This document shows positions 47,112 through 56,171 of a DNA stretch of 64,000 nt, piece by piece. Each line of letters starts with the position of its first letter. The stretch's first letter is position 1. The position numbers and the translations under genes were made by a program. The DNA comes from Azonexaceae bacterium (GTDB taxonomy: Bacteria; Pseudomonadota; Gammaproteobacteria; Burkholderiales; Rhodocyclaceae), in assembly GCA_009469665.1 (NCBI GenBank), contig SSTB01000238.1, positions 1 to 64,000 of the forward strand, written 5' to 3'. The notes under the pieces are model-generated. The model was given only the letters and a program-made list of their open reading frames with translations, was not told the origin of the DNA and did no database searches.

Positions 47112-49799
47112 ATGCCGAACAGCCACTACCTGAAAGCGCTTCTCGAACCGCAGTCCATCGCGGTCGTCGGCGCCTCCGAAAAAGCCGACGCGATCGGCAA
47201 CTTCATCCTCAAAAACCTGACGGCCGGCGGCTACAAGGGCAAGCTCTGGGCGGTCAATCCCAAATACCAGACTGTCCTCGGCCAACCTTGCGTCGCCGCC
47301 CTCGACAAGATCGGCGCCCGGGTCGATCTGGCCATCATCACCACGGCGCCCCGGACCATCGCGCCGATCATCGAGCAATGCGGCCGGGCCGGCATCCACC
47401 AGGCCATCGTCGTTTCCAACCTGGCCAACGCCGGGGCGGCCAGCGCCACCCTGGAGCGGCGCGTCCTCGATGCCGCCCGCAACCACGGTGTGCGCCTCCT
47501 GGGGGCCAAATCCCTGGGCATCATCCGCCCCCGCCTGCGGCTCAACGCCACCTTTACCGAAATCACCGCAGCCCCCGGCGACCTCGCCCTGGTCGCCCAG
47601 TCCGGCGCAATGTGCGCCGCCGTCCTCGACTGGGCGGCGATGAACCGCATCGGCATTTCCTCGGTGGTGGCCCTGGGCACGGCGATGGACGTCGATTTCG
47701 GCGAAATCCTCGATTATCTGGTCTACGACGACCAGACCCGCTACATCCTGCTCCACGTCGAGCGTATCCGCCATTCCCGCCGCTTCATGAGCGCCTTGCG
47801 CTCGGCGGCCCGGGTCAAACCGGTGATCCTCCTCAAGTCCGGCGGCGACGCCGATGTCGCCGGGGGCGACGACCCTTCCCGACAGCAGGCCGAATCGGGC
47901 GACAGCGTCTTCGACGCCGCCGTGCGCCGGGCCGGCGTCGTCCGGGTGCGCAGCATCAGCCAGTTGTTCTATGCCGCCAAGGCGCTGGCCTCGGGTTTCC
48001 ATCCCCGGGGCAACCGGCTCGCCATCCTCAGCAACGGCACCGGCCCAGGCGCCATGGCCGCCGACTGCGCCAGGGAACAGGGTGTCCCCCTGGCCCGCCT
48101 GGCCCCCGAATCGGTGACCGCCATGAAAGCCTTTCTGCCCCCCGACTGGGGCGGCGAGGTGCCCATCGACCTGGGCGGAGACGCCGATCCCGAGCGGTAT
48201 CGCCAGACCATCCTCGCCCTGGCCCGGGATACCGCGGTGGATGCCACCCTGGTCGTCCTTTCACCGCTGGCCATGGCCCAACCCGAGGCCGTCGCCAAGG
48301 GAATCGTCGAGATCGCCGCGAGCCAGCGCCTCACCCTGTGCTGCTGCTTCATGGGCGGGGAACAGATCGCGGCGGCCAGAAAAATCCTGGAGGATGCCGG
48401 AATTCCCGTCTTCCGCACACCGGATACGGTGATCGGCCTCTTTCACAACATCTCCAAGTATTACCGCAACCAGAAGCTTCTCCTGCAGGCCCCCAGCCCG
48501 AGCCAGAATTCCGGGCGCTCCGGAAGCGGCAGTGCCCGCGCCCTGGTCGAAGCCCTGCTCGGCGAAAAGCGCCGGGTGCTGTCGGCCATGGAAGCCAAAT
48601 CCCTGCTCCGCAGCTTCGGCATTCCGGTGGTTTCGACCATGGTGGCCCACAGCGCCACGGAAGCGATGTTCGTCGCCGAGCAGGTGGGGCTGCCCGTCAC
48701 CCTCAAGATCGATGCGCCCAACCTGCCCCACCGGCTGGAAGAAGGCGAGCGGCGGCAGAACGTCGGCAACACCGAATCGGTACGCAACGCCTTTCACGAT
48801 CTGGTCGACGCCCTGCGCCAAAGCCACCCCGATCTTCGAGTCAACGGCGTCACCGTCGAACCGTACCAGGTCCGCCCCCACGGCCGCGAACTGATGGTCG
48901 GCGTCTTGCACGACCCGGTTTTCGGTCCGGTCATTTCCTTCGGCGCCGGCGGCCACAATGTCGAAATCTTCCGCGACCGGGCCGTTTCGCTGCCGCCCCT
49001 CAACCGCTTTCTCGCCCGCGATCTCATCGACTCGACCCGGGTCGCCAAGACCCTGGAAGCCTTCCGCCAGTTTCCCGCCGCCGACCGCGACGCCCTGGAG
49101 GCGATTCTGCTCGCCGTCTCCAACCTGGTCTGCGAACTGCCATGGATTCGGGAACTCGAAATCAACCCATTGATCGTCGATGAAACCGGCGCCGTCGCCA
49201 CCGACGCCCGCATCGTCATCGACCAGGCCCTGGGTACCGGCATCGACCGCTACGGCCACATGGCCATCCACCCCTACCCGGCCCATCTTTGCCAGGAATG
49301 GCCGATGGGCGACGGCACGGTCATTGCCGTGCGCCCGGTGCGGCCCGAGGATGCAGCCCTGGAACAGGAATTCGTGCGCTCGATGTCGGAGGAATCGCGG
49401 CGCTACCGCTTCATGGATTCGACCCACGAACTGCCGCCCAACCTCATCGTCCGCTTTACCCAGGTGGATTACGACCGGGAGATGGCGCTGCTCGCCGTCA
49501 TCAACGAAGACGGGCGGGAAAAGGAGGTGGGCAACGCCCGCTACGCCCAGACCCCCGACGGGGAATCAGTCGAATTCGCCCTCGCCGTCGGCGACCGCTG
49601 GCAGAAATGCGGCCTCGGCCGCCGCCTGATGGGCGCCCTCATCGACTGCGCCCGCGCCAAGTCCTACCGCACCATGGTCGGCGACGTGCTGGCCGACAAC
49701 AAGAAGATGCTCGGGCTGATGAAGAACCTGGGATTCGCCATCCTTCCCCACCCGGAGGAAAACACCTTGAAACGCGTCGTCAAGGAACTGAACGGCTAA
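47112..49799 (+). CDS. Pat-type acyl-CoA synthetase (NDP-forming)/GNAT acetyltransferase fusion
   Basis: An 895-residue protein with the CoA-binding Rossmann domain (about 5-130, AVVGASEKADAIGNFILKNL), succinyl-CoA-synthetase-like domains (about 145-450), an ATP-grasp domain (about 475-710) and a C-terminal GNAT domain (about 735-895, DRWQKCGLGRRLMGALI). This matches Pat/YfiQ, the protein lysine acetyltransferase that controls acetyl-CoA synthetase and other enzymes. The ATP-grasp part is usually degenerate in Pat, so transfer by the GNAT domain is the likely activity. A repeat begins two bases after its stop. Confidence 0.93.
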   Translation: MPNSHYLKALLEPQSIAVVGASEKADAIGNFILKNLTAGGYKGKLWAVNPKYQTVLGQPCVAALDKIGARVDLAIITTAPRTIAPIIEQCGRAGIHQAIVVSNLANAGAASATLERRVLDAARNHGVRLLGAKSLGIIRPRLRLNATFTEITAAPGDLALVAQSGAMCAAVLDWAAMNRIGISSVVALGTAMDVDFGEILDYLVYDDQTRYILLHVERIRHSRRFMSALRSAARVKPVILLKSGGDADVAGGDDPSRQQAESGDSVFDAAVRRAGVVRVRSISQLFYAAKALASGFHPRGNRLAILSNGTGPGAMAADCAREQGVPLARLAPESVTAMKAFLPPDWGGEVPIDLGGDADPERYRQTILALARDTAVDATLVVLSPLAMAQPEAVAKGIVEIAASQRLTLCCCFMGGEQIAAARKILEDAGIPVFRTPDTVIGLFHNISKYYRNQKLLLQAPSPSQNSGRSGSGSARALVEALLGEKRRVLSAMEAKSLLRSFGIPVVSTMVAHSATEAMFVAEQVGLPVTLKIDAPNLPHRLEEGERRQNVGNTESVRNAFHDLVDALRQSHPDLRVNGVTVEPYQVRPHGRELMVGVLHDPVFGPVISFGAGGHNVEIFRDRAVSLPPLNRFLARDLIDSTRVAKTLEAFRQFPAADRDALEAILLAVSNLVCELPWIRELEINPLIVDETGAVATDARIVIDQALGTGIDRYGHMAIHPYPAHLCQEWPMGDGTVIAVRPVRPEDAALEQEFVRSMSEESRRYRFMDSTHELPPNLIVRFTQVDYDREMALLAVINEDGREKEVGNARYAQTPDGESVEFALAVGDRWQKCGLGRRLMGALIDCARAKSYRTMVGDVLADNKKMLGLMKNLGFAILPHPEENTLKRVVKELNG

Positions 49800-49800
49800 G

Positions 49801-49900
49801 ACCGATTCGCTTCAAACCAATCCCTTGTCGACTTCGCCTTGCGGTGCTACAGCACGGTCTTCGGCCCGTCTTCGCGTCCCGCTTTGAAAGCGGATTGGTA
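49801..49900 (-). repeat. Intergenic ~100-bp palindromic repeat, copy 3 (inverted)
   Basis: Reverse-complement copy of the element at 35896: its minus-strand reading begins TACCAATCCGCTTTCAAAGC, contains GCCGAAGACCGTGCTGTAGC and ends GCGAATCGGT. It starts two bases behind the pat stop and abuts the terminator at 49902-49927. Confidence 0.88.
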
Positions 49901-49927
49901 AAAGCCCCCCGGCGCGCCGGGGGGCTT
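49901..49927 (-). terminator. Rho-independent terminator
   Basis: AAGCCCCCCGGCG and CGCCGGGGGGCTT form a perfect 26-bp palindrome (49902-49927); read on the minus strand it is followed by a short TTTT. It lies just behind the AhpD-like gene (ending at 49942) and ends the acuR-acuI-ahpD-like message. Confidence 0.85.
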
Positions 49928-49941
49928 GGCCGCGCCCCCGG

Positions 49942-50523
49942 TCACGCCTTGGGCAGCCGCCCCATGAGATAAAACTCGTCGTTGGGCCGCAGGTTCATGG
50001 TGCTCGCCAGCCGGTTGGACATGGCGAAAAAGGCGCTGATGGCACCGATATCCCAGATGTCATCCGAAGAAAAGCCGTGCTCCCGCAGCCTGGCGAAATC
50101 GGCTTCGTCCACCGCCGCCGAATCGGCGCACACCTTGAGGGCGTAGTCGAGCATGGCGCGCTGGCGGGGGGTGAGGTCGGCCTTGCGGTAGTTGACCGCC
50201 ACCTGGTCGGCGATCTGCGGGTTCCTGGCGCGGATGCGCAGGACAGCCCCGTGGGCGACCACGCAGTAGGGGCACTGGTTGGCGCCGCTGGTGGCGACGA
50301 CGATCATTTCCCGCTCCGCCTTGGAAAGACCGCCCTCCTTTTCCATCAAGGCGTCGTGGTAGGCGAAGAAGGCGCGGAATTCCGCCGGCCGGGCGGCCAG
50401 GGCGAGAAAAACGTTGGGCACGAAACCGGCCTTTTCCTGGACGGCGAGGATGGCCTCGCGCACGTCGTCGGGCAGGTCGGCCAGGGCGGGCACCGGGAAG
50501 CGGCTGATGGTCGATGGGTTCAT
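49942..50523 (-). CDS. AhpD-like peroxidase-related enzyme
   Basis: A 193-residue carboxymuconolactone decarboxylase/AhpD-fold protein of the peroxidase-related type. The redox motif is CPYCVVAHGA with an upstream glutamate (KAEREMIVVATSGANQ), the layout needed for AhpD-type proton relay. It probably reduces a peroxide or a related electrophile. The ATG at 50523 has AAGGAGG upstream; an earlier in-frame start is inferior. It lies 13 bp after acuI and belongs to that operon. Confidence 0.87.
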   Translation of the reverse strand: MNPSTISRFPVPALADLPDDVREAILAVQEKAGFVPNVFLALAARPAEFRAFFAYHDALMEKEGGLSKAEREMIVVATSGANQCPYCVVAHGAVLRIRARNPQIADQVAVNYRKADLTPRQRAMLDYALKVCADSAAVDEADFARLREHGFSSDDIWDIGAISAFFAMSNRLASTMNLRPNDEFYLMGRLPKA

Positions 50524-50536
50524 GGCAGTTTCCTCC

Positions 50537-51520
50537 TTATCGATTGACATCCACCACCACCCGGCCGCGCACCCGGCCAGCGATCAGTTCGCCCGCCTTG
50601 GCGACGGCTTCCGAAAGGCCGATTTCGCAGGTCATCCGCGCCAGCTTGGTGACCTCCAAGTCGCGTCCCAAGCGCTGCCAGGCCGCCAGACGTTCCGGCA
50701 CGGGGCAGTAGACGCTGTCGATGCCCGCCAGCGTGACCCCACGCAGGATGAAGGGCGCCACCGAGGCCGGCAGATCCATGCCCTGGGCCAGGCCGCAGGC
50801 CGTGACGACGCCGCGATAGCGGGTGCTGGCGCAAACATTGGCCAGGGTATGGCTGCCCACCGTATCGACGGCGCCGGCCCAGCGCTCCCGCGCCAGGGGC
50901 TTGCCCGGAGCCGAGAGGGTAGCGCGGTCGATGACTTCGACGGCGCCTAGTTCCTTGAGATAGTCGCCCTCCTCCACCCGGCCCGTGGACGCCACGACGC
51001 GATAGCCCAGCTTGGCGAGAACCGCCACCGCCACGCTGCCGACGCCGCCGGCGGCGCCGGTGACGAGGATTTCTCCCTGGTCCGGGGTGACGCCGTGCTT
51101 TTCCAGAGCCAGGACGCAGAGCATGGCGGTGTAGCCGGCGGTACCGATGGCCATGGCCTGGGCCGGCGTGAAGGCGGCGGGCAGCGGCACCAGCCAGTCG
51201 CCCTTGAGTCGCGCCCGCTGGGCCAGCCCGCCCCAATGGACCTCACCAACGCCCCAGCCGTTCAACAGTACTGCATCGCCCGCCTTGAAACCGGGATGGC
51301 TGCTGGCTTCCACCGTACCGGCCAGGTCGATCCCGGGAACCATGGGAAAGCTGCGGACCACCGGCCCCTTGCCGGTAATCGCCAGGCCATCCTTGTAATT
51401 GAGGGTGGAATAGGCCACCCGCACGGTGACGTCGCCCTCGGGCAGGCGGTCGTCTTCCAGTTCAGCGATCCCGGCGCGATAGCCGGCAGCGTCCTTGTCG
51501 ATCAGTAGGGCCTTGAACAT
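50537..51520 (-). CDS. acuI: Acryloyl-CoA reductase (NADPH), AcuI/YhdH
   Basis: A 327-residue medium-chain (zinc-free) oxidoreductase. The NADPH site is [29 protein letters not shown], and the start [44 protein letters not shown] fits AcuI/YhdH, which reduces acryloyl-CoA to propionyl-CoA and removes acrylate-derived electrophiles. It follows acuR by 46 bp and precedes an AhpD-like gene by 13 bp, forming an electrophile-defence operon. Confidence 0.93.
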   Translation of the reverse strand: MFKALLIDKDAAGYRAGIAELEDDRLPEGDVTVRVAYSTLNYKDGLAITGKGPVVRSFPMVPGIDLAGTVEASSHPGFKAGDAVLLNGWGVGEVHWGGLAQRARLKGDWLVPLPAAFTPAQAMAIGTAGYTAMLCVLALEKHGVTPDQGEILVTGAAGGVGSVAVAVLAKLGYRVVASTGRVEEGDYLKELGAVEVIDRATLSAPGKPLARERWAGAVDTVGSHTLANVCASTRYRGVVTACGLAQGMDLPASVAPFILRGVTLAGIDSVYCPVPERLAAWQRLGRDLEVTKLARMTCEIGLSEAVAKAGELIAGRVRGRVVVDVNR

Positions 51521-51566
51521 AGCGTTCTCCAGAATGCGGACTCGTCGTCCGGAGATGAAAAAATCT

Positions 51567-52202
51567 TCAGCGGGGCAGGCCGGCGAAGAACATTTCGGCA
51601 AACAGGTCGATGGGGGCGTTGCTGCGCACCAGCTTGGCCCGCAGGACAGCCCCCTCCCAACCCACCCAGAAATAATCGGCAAGCCGCCGGCAGTCGGCTT
51701 CCGGCGCAATTTCACCGGCCGCCCTGGCCGCTTCGAGACAGGTTGCCAGGCGGTTTCTCCAGTCGCCCAGGGTGGCTTCCAGACGATCGCGAAAGCCGTC
51801 ATGGGTTGCCCCCAGCTCCTGCCCCAGATTGCCAACCAGGCAGCCCCGCCGGAATTCGTAGCGGGCCATGCCGGCCTTGGCATCGGCGACAAAGGCAGCG
51901 AGGCGGGCAAGGGGCGCCAGGGTTTCGTCGAGCAGCCAGCGGTCGAGTTTCCTGGCGAAATAGGCGCGGTAGTTGTCGATCACCGCATAACCGAAGGCCT
52001 CCTTGCTTTCGAAGTAATGATAGAAGGAACCCTTGGGTACCCCCAGGCCCTTGAGCAGGCGATCGATGCCGGTACTGACGAAACCCTGCTCGGTGAGCAG
52101 TTCGGTACCCGCCCGCACCAGGGCGGCGCGGGTGTCGCGCTGGGCCGCGCCGTCAGCGGGTGGGCGGCCGCGCCGGCGGGGCGTTGGGGGGGATCGATGC
52201 AT
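51567..52202 (-). CDS. acuR: TetR-family repressor AcuR
   Basis: A 211-residue TetR regulator. The helix-turn-helix region is [45 protein letters not shown], and the ligand domain block [16 protein letters not shown] is characteristic of AcuR-type repressors, which sense acrylate in Rhodobacter. The ATG at 52202 gives a basic N-terminal tail of normal length. It sits upstream of acuI, and a TetR-like operator lies in its promoter 250 bp away. Repression of its own operon is inferred. Confidence 0.88.
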   Translation of the reverse strand: MHRSPPTPRRRGRPPADGAAQRDTRAALVRAGTELLTEQGFVSTGIDRLLKGLGVPKGSFYHYFESKEAFGYAVIDNYRAYFARKLDRWLLDETLAPLARLAAFVADAKAGMARYEFRRGCLVGNLGQELGATHDGFRDRLEATLGDWRNRLATCLEAARAAGEIAPEADCRRLADYFWVGWEGAVLRAKLVRSNAPIDLFAEMFFAGLPR

Positions 52203-52448
52203 CGGGGCGCTAGTCCTAGAACCCGCCGAAGGCCGCACCGGATGGTGCGGTTGGGCCGGTTTCCGGCACCCAGCGACGTTGCGCCCGGCCCGGGCCGGCA
52301 AGGTGGAGCGCCCCAGCCGGCGGCCTGCCCGGCCGGGCGGCCGGGGGCATAGCGGATTCACCAATCAGGTGACCCGCTGCCAGGGTGAACAGGCTGGTAT
52401 TCATGGGGCTTTCACGGCGTAGACACGCGGTCGATTGAGGTTGCCAGG
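52203..52448 (-). other. Long GC-rich leader between the acuR promoter and acuR
   Basis: The predicted transcript starts about 240 bases before the acuR ATG. The leader holds one short minus-strand frame, 52216-52404, 62 residues beginning MNTSLFTLAAGHLIGESAM; its second half is Pro/Gly/Ala-rich and looks non-coding. It may be a leader peptide or an untranslated leader; no recognised RNA element is seen. Confidence 0.35.
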
Positions 52449-52477
52449 ATAATAGACCGGTCGTCTATTTAAATCAA
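52449..52477 (-). promoter_or_regulatory. acuR-acuI promoter with embedded TetR operator
   Basis: On the minus strand TTGATT (52477-52472) and TATTAT (52454-52449) are separated by 17 bases. Inside lies AATAGAC-CGGTC-GTCTATT (52451-52469), an inverted repeat with 7-bp arms covering the spacer and -10. It resembles TAGAC-N-GTCTA sites of TetR repressors such as NemR (from memory), and fits repression by AcuR. Confidence 0.72.
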
Positions 52478-52519
52478 TCGGGACCGGCCCGGCCGGATTT
52501 CTTGCCAGGCCGGCGCCCG

Positions 52520-53473
52520 TCAAGCCTGGCGCCGCCGCGTCTTGAGCAGGCTGAGTCCGACCGCCCCGGCCAGAATGACCCCCACCACGGCGAGGGAGAC
52601 CGGAAGCGGAATGGGGCAGAAATCGACGACCAGCATCTTGCCGCCGATGAAGACCAGGATCAGGGCCAGCCCGTATTTGAGGTAGGCAAAGCGATCGGCG
52701 ACGTCGACCAGGAGAAAATACATGGCCCGCAGACCGAGGATGGCGAAGATGTTGGAAGTCAGGACGATGAAGGGGTCGCCGGTGACGGCGAAGATGGCCG
52801 GGATGCTATCGACGGCGAAAATGACGTCGCTGACCTCGACCAGCACCAGGACCAGGAGAAGCGGCGTGGCATAAAGCAGCCCGCCGCGCCGGACGAGAAA
52901 GCGTTCGCCCTCGAGGGCCGGGGTAATCCGCAGGTGCCGGCGCATCCATTTGACCAGCGGATTGTCGGCCAGATCGGGACGTTCCTCGGCGAACCACAGC
53001 ATCTTGACCCCGGTGACCAGAAGGAAGGTGCCAAAGAGATAGAGCACCCAGTGGAACTGGGCGATCAGCCAGGCCCCGGCGAAGACCAGTACGGTCCGCA
53101 GGACGATGGCGCCGAGCACACCGTAGAGCAGAACTCGACGCTGCAGTTCGACCGGCACGGCAAAGAACCCGAAGATCATCAGCCAGACGAAGACATTGTC
53201 CACCGCCAGGGATTTTTCGATGACATAGCCCGTCAGAAATTCCAGGGCCTTGGCGTTGGCGACCGCACGCCCGGCAGCGCCGTCCAGGTAGTACCACAGT
53301 GCGGCGCTAAACAGCAGCGCCACGCTCACCCACACCGCCGACCAGCCGGCGGCTTCCTTGATCGACACGCGGCGCTCGCCGCCCCCTTTCAGCACCAGCA
53401 GATCCACCGCCAGCATGACCACGACAACGGCGAAAAACCCGCCCCACAGCCACCAGCTTCCAATTGATTCCAC
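52520..53473 (-). CDS. alx: TerC/Alx-family membrane protein
   Basis: A 317-residue polytopic membrane protein of the TerC family (about eight helices). Motifs [17 protein letters not shown] and [20 protein letters not shown] carry the conserved acidic residues in the membrane. Alx/TerC members export manganese or help metalate exported proteins. The start is the GTG at 53473, placed 5 bases after a strong GGAGG; the frame remains open further upstream but through the terminator. It lies behind a yybP-ykoY riboswitch, which fits manganese control. Confidence 0.93.
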   Translation of the reverse strand: MESIGSWWLWGGFFAVVVVMLAVDLLVLKGGGERRVSIKEAAGWSAVWVSVALLFSAALWYYLDGAAGRAVANAKALEFLTGYVIEKSLAVDNVFVWLMIFGFFAVPVELQRRVLLYGVLGAIVLRTVLVFAGAWLIAQFHWVLYLFGTFLLVTGVKMLWFAEERPDLADNPLVKWMRRHLRITPALEGERFLVRRGGLLYATPLLLVLVLVEVSDVIFAVDSIPAIFAVTGDPFIVLTSNIFAILGLRAMYFLLVDVADRFAYLKYGLALILVFIGGKMLVVDFCPIPLPVSLAVVGVILAGAVGLSLLKTRRRQA

Positions 53474-53494
53474 GATATCCTCCGGGCAAAAAGC

Positions 53495-53530
53495 AAACAA
53501 AAACGGCCTTGTCCGAAAGACGAAGGCCGT
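53495..53530 (-). terminator. Regulatory terminator hairpin before alx
   Basis: ACGGCCTT (53503-53510) pairs with AAGGCCGT (53523-53530), with extra GTC/GAC pairing inside, and the minus-strand product ends in GTTTTTGTTTG. It lies between the riboswitch and the GGAGG of alx and is the likely expression platform: read through only when manganese binds. Confidence 0.75.
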
Positions 53531-53539
53531 GATTGGTTT

Positions 53540-53672
53540 TTCGACCGTGCAACGCCATCGCCCTTCGGCGAGGTCTTGCTTGCAACGGTCGGTTGCCCGG
53601 ACACCGGGTGATTCCGAAGAATCGAGCCGTGATGACGATGTGCCGGCGAGAAGCTACTCCCCTCAAGCGCTG
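53540..53672 (-). ncRNA. yybP-ykoY manganese riboswitch
   Basis: On the minus strand the leader reads TTGAGGGGAGTAGC at its start, then ATCGTCATCACGG, GCAACCGACCG and GCAAGACCTCGCC, the conserved blocks of the yybP-ykoY aptamer in the right order (GGGGAGUAG motif, then the paired CC/GACCUYGCC strands). The family binds Mn2+ and controls alx/TerC and related exporters. Its boundaries are approximate. Confidence 0.88.
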
Positions 53673-53759
53673 ATTATGAACTGCCGAGCGCCGATGTCAA
53701 CTTTCCTGCGGCGACGGTGCAAATTCCCCCTGCCGGCAAGCCGGGGAAAAACCATGCGC

Positions 53760-54656
53760 CTAGAGTCCCCTTGCCCAGGCCGGCCGCAGGTGGGCGGTCT
53801 GGGGAGCAACGATGGCCCGGCGCACTTCTTCCAGCAGCCGGGCCTTGTCAGCGCCGAGGGTGCCCTTGAGAACGAGCCAGTTGGAGGCGTGGTCACTACG
53901 AAACACCGTCCGGTGCAGTTCCAGGCCCTCCAGGAAGTGTTCCATCTCGACGAACAGTTCCTGTTGCGACAGCGGTTCCCAGCCGGGAAAACCGGCCCGC
54001 AGGCGCGCCTCGCCCTGGGGAAAACTGACCACCAGGGTGGCCGCGTATTCCGGCTGGGTGGCGTTGAGAAGCCGGGCCGACTGTTCGGCATGTTGCCGGC
54101 TCAAGGCTTTCCCTCCCAGACCGTTGAGAATCATCACCGACCGCCTGATCCCGGCACTGCCGAGTTTTTCCAGGGCGGCGAGGGTCGAGGCGAAGGTCTC
54201 TCCCTTGTTCACCCGGGCCAGGACGTCGTCGTCTCCGGATTCCGCACCGACATAAACCAGCGACAGGCCGGCCGCTGCCAGATCCTGGATTTCCGCCGGC
54301 GATTTCTTCTGCAGATTGCGGGGCAAGCAGTAGCTTGCGATGCGCCGCACGCCCGGCAGGTGTTCGTGAATCGCCGCCAAAACTGCCAGCAGGCGGCGGG
54401 TCGGCAAGACCGTGGCGTCCCCGTCGGCGAGAAAGACGCGGCGGATGCCGGAGCCGAAACGCTCACCGCAACGGCGAATGCTGTCGAGGATTTCGGCTTC
54501 GTCCCGGGCACGGAAGCGCTTTTCCGGAGCCGTATACATATCGCAGAAGGTGCAGCGGTTCCAGGAACAGCCGTCGGTTACCGGCAGGATCAGGGACTGG
54601 GCTTCGCTGGGGGGGCGAAATACGGGTTCGACGTAGCGGATAGGCAGGGAATGCAA
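53760..54656 (-). CDS. Radical SAM protein
   Basis: A 298-residue radical SAM enzyme. The cluster motif reads GCSWNRCTFCDMY, i.e. Cys-x4-Cys-x2-Cys rather than the usual Cys-x3-Cys-x2-Cys; related uncharacterised proteins show the same spacing as far as I recall. Downstream are VYVGAESGDDDVLARVNKGET and MILNGLGG, the SAM-binding strands. The start is TTG at 54656 with AGGAG seven bases upstream and the family-like MHSLPIRYVEPVFRPPSEAQS. The reaction is unknown. It is separate from the rml genes behind it by a stem of 10 bp. Confidence 0.82.
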   Translation of the reverse strand: MHSLPIRYVEPVFRPPSEAQSLILPVTDGCSWNRCTFCDMYTAPEKRFRARDEAEILDSIRRCGERFGSGIRRVFLADGDATVLPTRRLLAVLAAIHEHLPGVRRIASYCLPRNLQKKSPAEIQDLAAAGLSLVYVGAESGDDDVLARVNKGETFASTLAALEKLGSAGIRRSVMILNGLGGKALSRQHAEQSARLLNATQPEYAATLVVSFPQGEARLRAGFPGWEPLSQQELFVEMEHFLEGLELHRTVFRSDHASNWLVLKGTLGADKARLLEEVRRAIVAPQTAHLRPAWARGL

Positions 54657-54693
54657 AGTAATTCTCCTGGGGTGTTCTGCCCCCCTCGGCAGC

Positions 54694-54725
54694 ACCGGGC
54701 CGGAGGACGACGGCGCCGGCCCGGT
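54694..54725 (-). terminator. Possible stem after rmlC
   Basis: ACCGGGCCGG (54694-54703) and CCGGCCCGGT (54716-54725) form a perfect 10-bp stem with a 12-base loop at the end of rmlC. There is no T run, so termination is uncertain; it may reduce readthrough into the radical SAM gene. Confidence 0.4.
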
Positions 54726-55282
54726 CAGGGAAAGAGGTCGCCGGGAGCGAGTTCCCGCAGCAACGGTGCAGCGCCGTCCTTGGCGGAAAGCGTCGGCGCG
54801 TCGTCGAAGGGCCATGCGACCGCCACCTGGGGATCGTTCCAGGCCAAGGCCCGCTCGTGTTCTGGGGAATAATAGTCGGTGGTCTTGTAGAGAAAATCAG
54901 CGCTCTCGGTGAGCGTCACGAAACCATGGGCGAACCCGGGGGGAATCCACATCTGCCGGTGGTTCTCAGCGGAGAGCACGGTGCCGACCCAACGGCCGAA
55001 CGAGGGCGAACTTTGCCGCAGGTCGACAGCGACGTCGAACACCGTCCCGGCGACGACCCGAACCAGTTTGCCCTGGGCCCTGGGGGACAGCTGATAATGC
55101 AGACCCCGCAGCACGCCGCGGGCCGAACGGGAATGGTTGTCCTGGACGAAAGCCGTTGCCACTCCCGTCGCCGCGAAAAACGCCCCGGCATTGAAGCTTT
55201 CGAGGAAGAAGCCGCGCTCGTCGCCGAAGACCTTCGGTTCCAGCACCATCACCTCGGGAATGGTCAATGGCCGTGCCTGCAT
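54725..55282 (-). CDS. rfbC: dTDP-4-dehydrorhamnose 3,5-epimerase
   Basis: RmlC (185 residues), the third enzyme of dTDP-L-rhamnose synthesis. Signature regions are FFLESFNAGAF, QDNHSRSARGVLRGLHYQ (catalytic His), GKLVRVVAGTVFDVAVDLRQSSP and WIPPGFAHGFVTL. It lies 7 bp after rmlA. The ATG at 55282 follows GAGGACGG. Confidence 0.96.
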   Translation of the reverse strand: MQARPLTIPEVMVLEPKVFGDERGFFLESFNAGAFFAATGVATAFVQDNHSRSARGVLRGLHYQLSPRAQGKLVRVVAGTVFDVAVDLRQSSPSFGRWVGTVLSAENHRQMWIPPGFAHGFVTLTESADFLYKTTDYYSPEHERALAWNDPQVAVAWPFDDAPTLSAKDGAAPLLRELAPGDLFP

Positions 55283-55289
55283 ACCGTCC

Positions 55290-56171
55290 TCAAAACGCCT
55301 TGCTGTGCAATAGGGCCGCCAAATATTGCCCGTAGCCGTTTTTTGCCAGGGCCGCCGCCAGGGCCGCCATCTGCCCGTCGTCGATCCAGCCCTGGCGCCA
55401 GGCGATCTCCTCCGGGCAGGCGACTTTGAGACCTTGGCGTTTCTCCAGGGTGGCGATGAATTGCGAAGCTTCCAGCATTGACTCGTGGGTTCCCGTGTCG
55501 AGCCAGGCGTACCCGCGCCCCATGATCTCCACCGACAGGTCACCCCGCTCCAGGTAAAGGCGATTGAGATCGGTGATTTCCAGTTCGCCCCGGGGCGAAG
55601 GTTTGAGGCTGCGGGCCAGGGATACGACGTCGGCGTCGTAAAAGTAAAGGCCTGTCACCGCATAGTTGGAACGGGGTTGCCGGGGCTTCTCGATGATGTT
55701 GGCCACACGTCCACCCTGATCGAACTCGACCACGCCATACCGTTCAGGGTTGTTCACATGGTAGGCAAAGATCGTCGCACCAACCGGAAGGGCTGCCGCC
55801 TTCGCCAGCAAATGATGAAAATCATGCCCGTAGAAGATATTGTCGCCCAGCACCAGGGCGCAGTGATCGCCGCCCAGGAAAGAAGCCCCGATGAGAAATG
55901 CCTGGGCCAGCCCGTCCGGCGACGGCTGGACCGCATACTCCAGGTTGATCCCCCATCGGCTGCCGTCTCCCAGCAACTGCTCGAAACGCGGCGTATCCTG
56001 GGGGGTCGAGATCACCAGGACGTCGCGAATTCCCGCCAGCATCAGGGTGCTGAGGGGGTAATAGATCATCGGTTTGTCGAAAATTGGCAGGAGTTGCTTC
56101 GATACCGACAAGGTAGCCGGATGCAGGCGGGTACCGGCGCCGCCCGCCAGAATGATGCCCTTGCGCGTCAT
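55290..56171 (-). CDS. rfbA: Glucose-1-phosphate thymidylyltransferase
   Basis: RmlA (293 residues), making dTDP-glucose. The nucleotide-binding start is [35 protein letters not shown], with [14 protein letters not shown] downstream. Its ATG overlaps the rmlB stop in an ATGA arrangement, so translation is coupled. Confidence 0.97.
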   Translation of the reverse strand: MTRKGIILAGGAGTRLHPATLSVSKQLLPIFDKPMIYYPLSTLMLAGIRDVLVISTPQDTPRFEQLLGDGSRWGINLEYAVQPSPDGLAQAFLIGASFLGGDHCALVLGDNIFYGHDFHHLLAKAAALPVGATIFAYHVNNPERYGVVEFDQGGRVANIIEKPRQPRSNYAVTGLYFYDADVVSLARSLKPSPRGELEITDLNRLYLERGDLSVEIMGRGYAWLDTGTHESMLEASQFIATLEKRQGLKVACPEEIAWRQGWIDDGQMAALAAALAKNGYGQYLAALLHSKAF

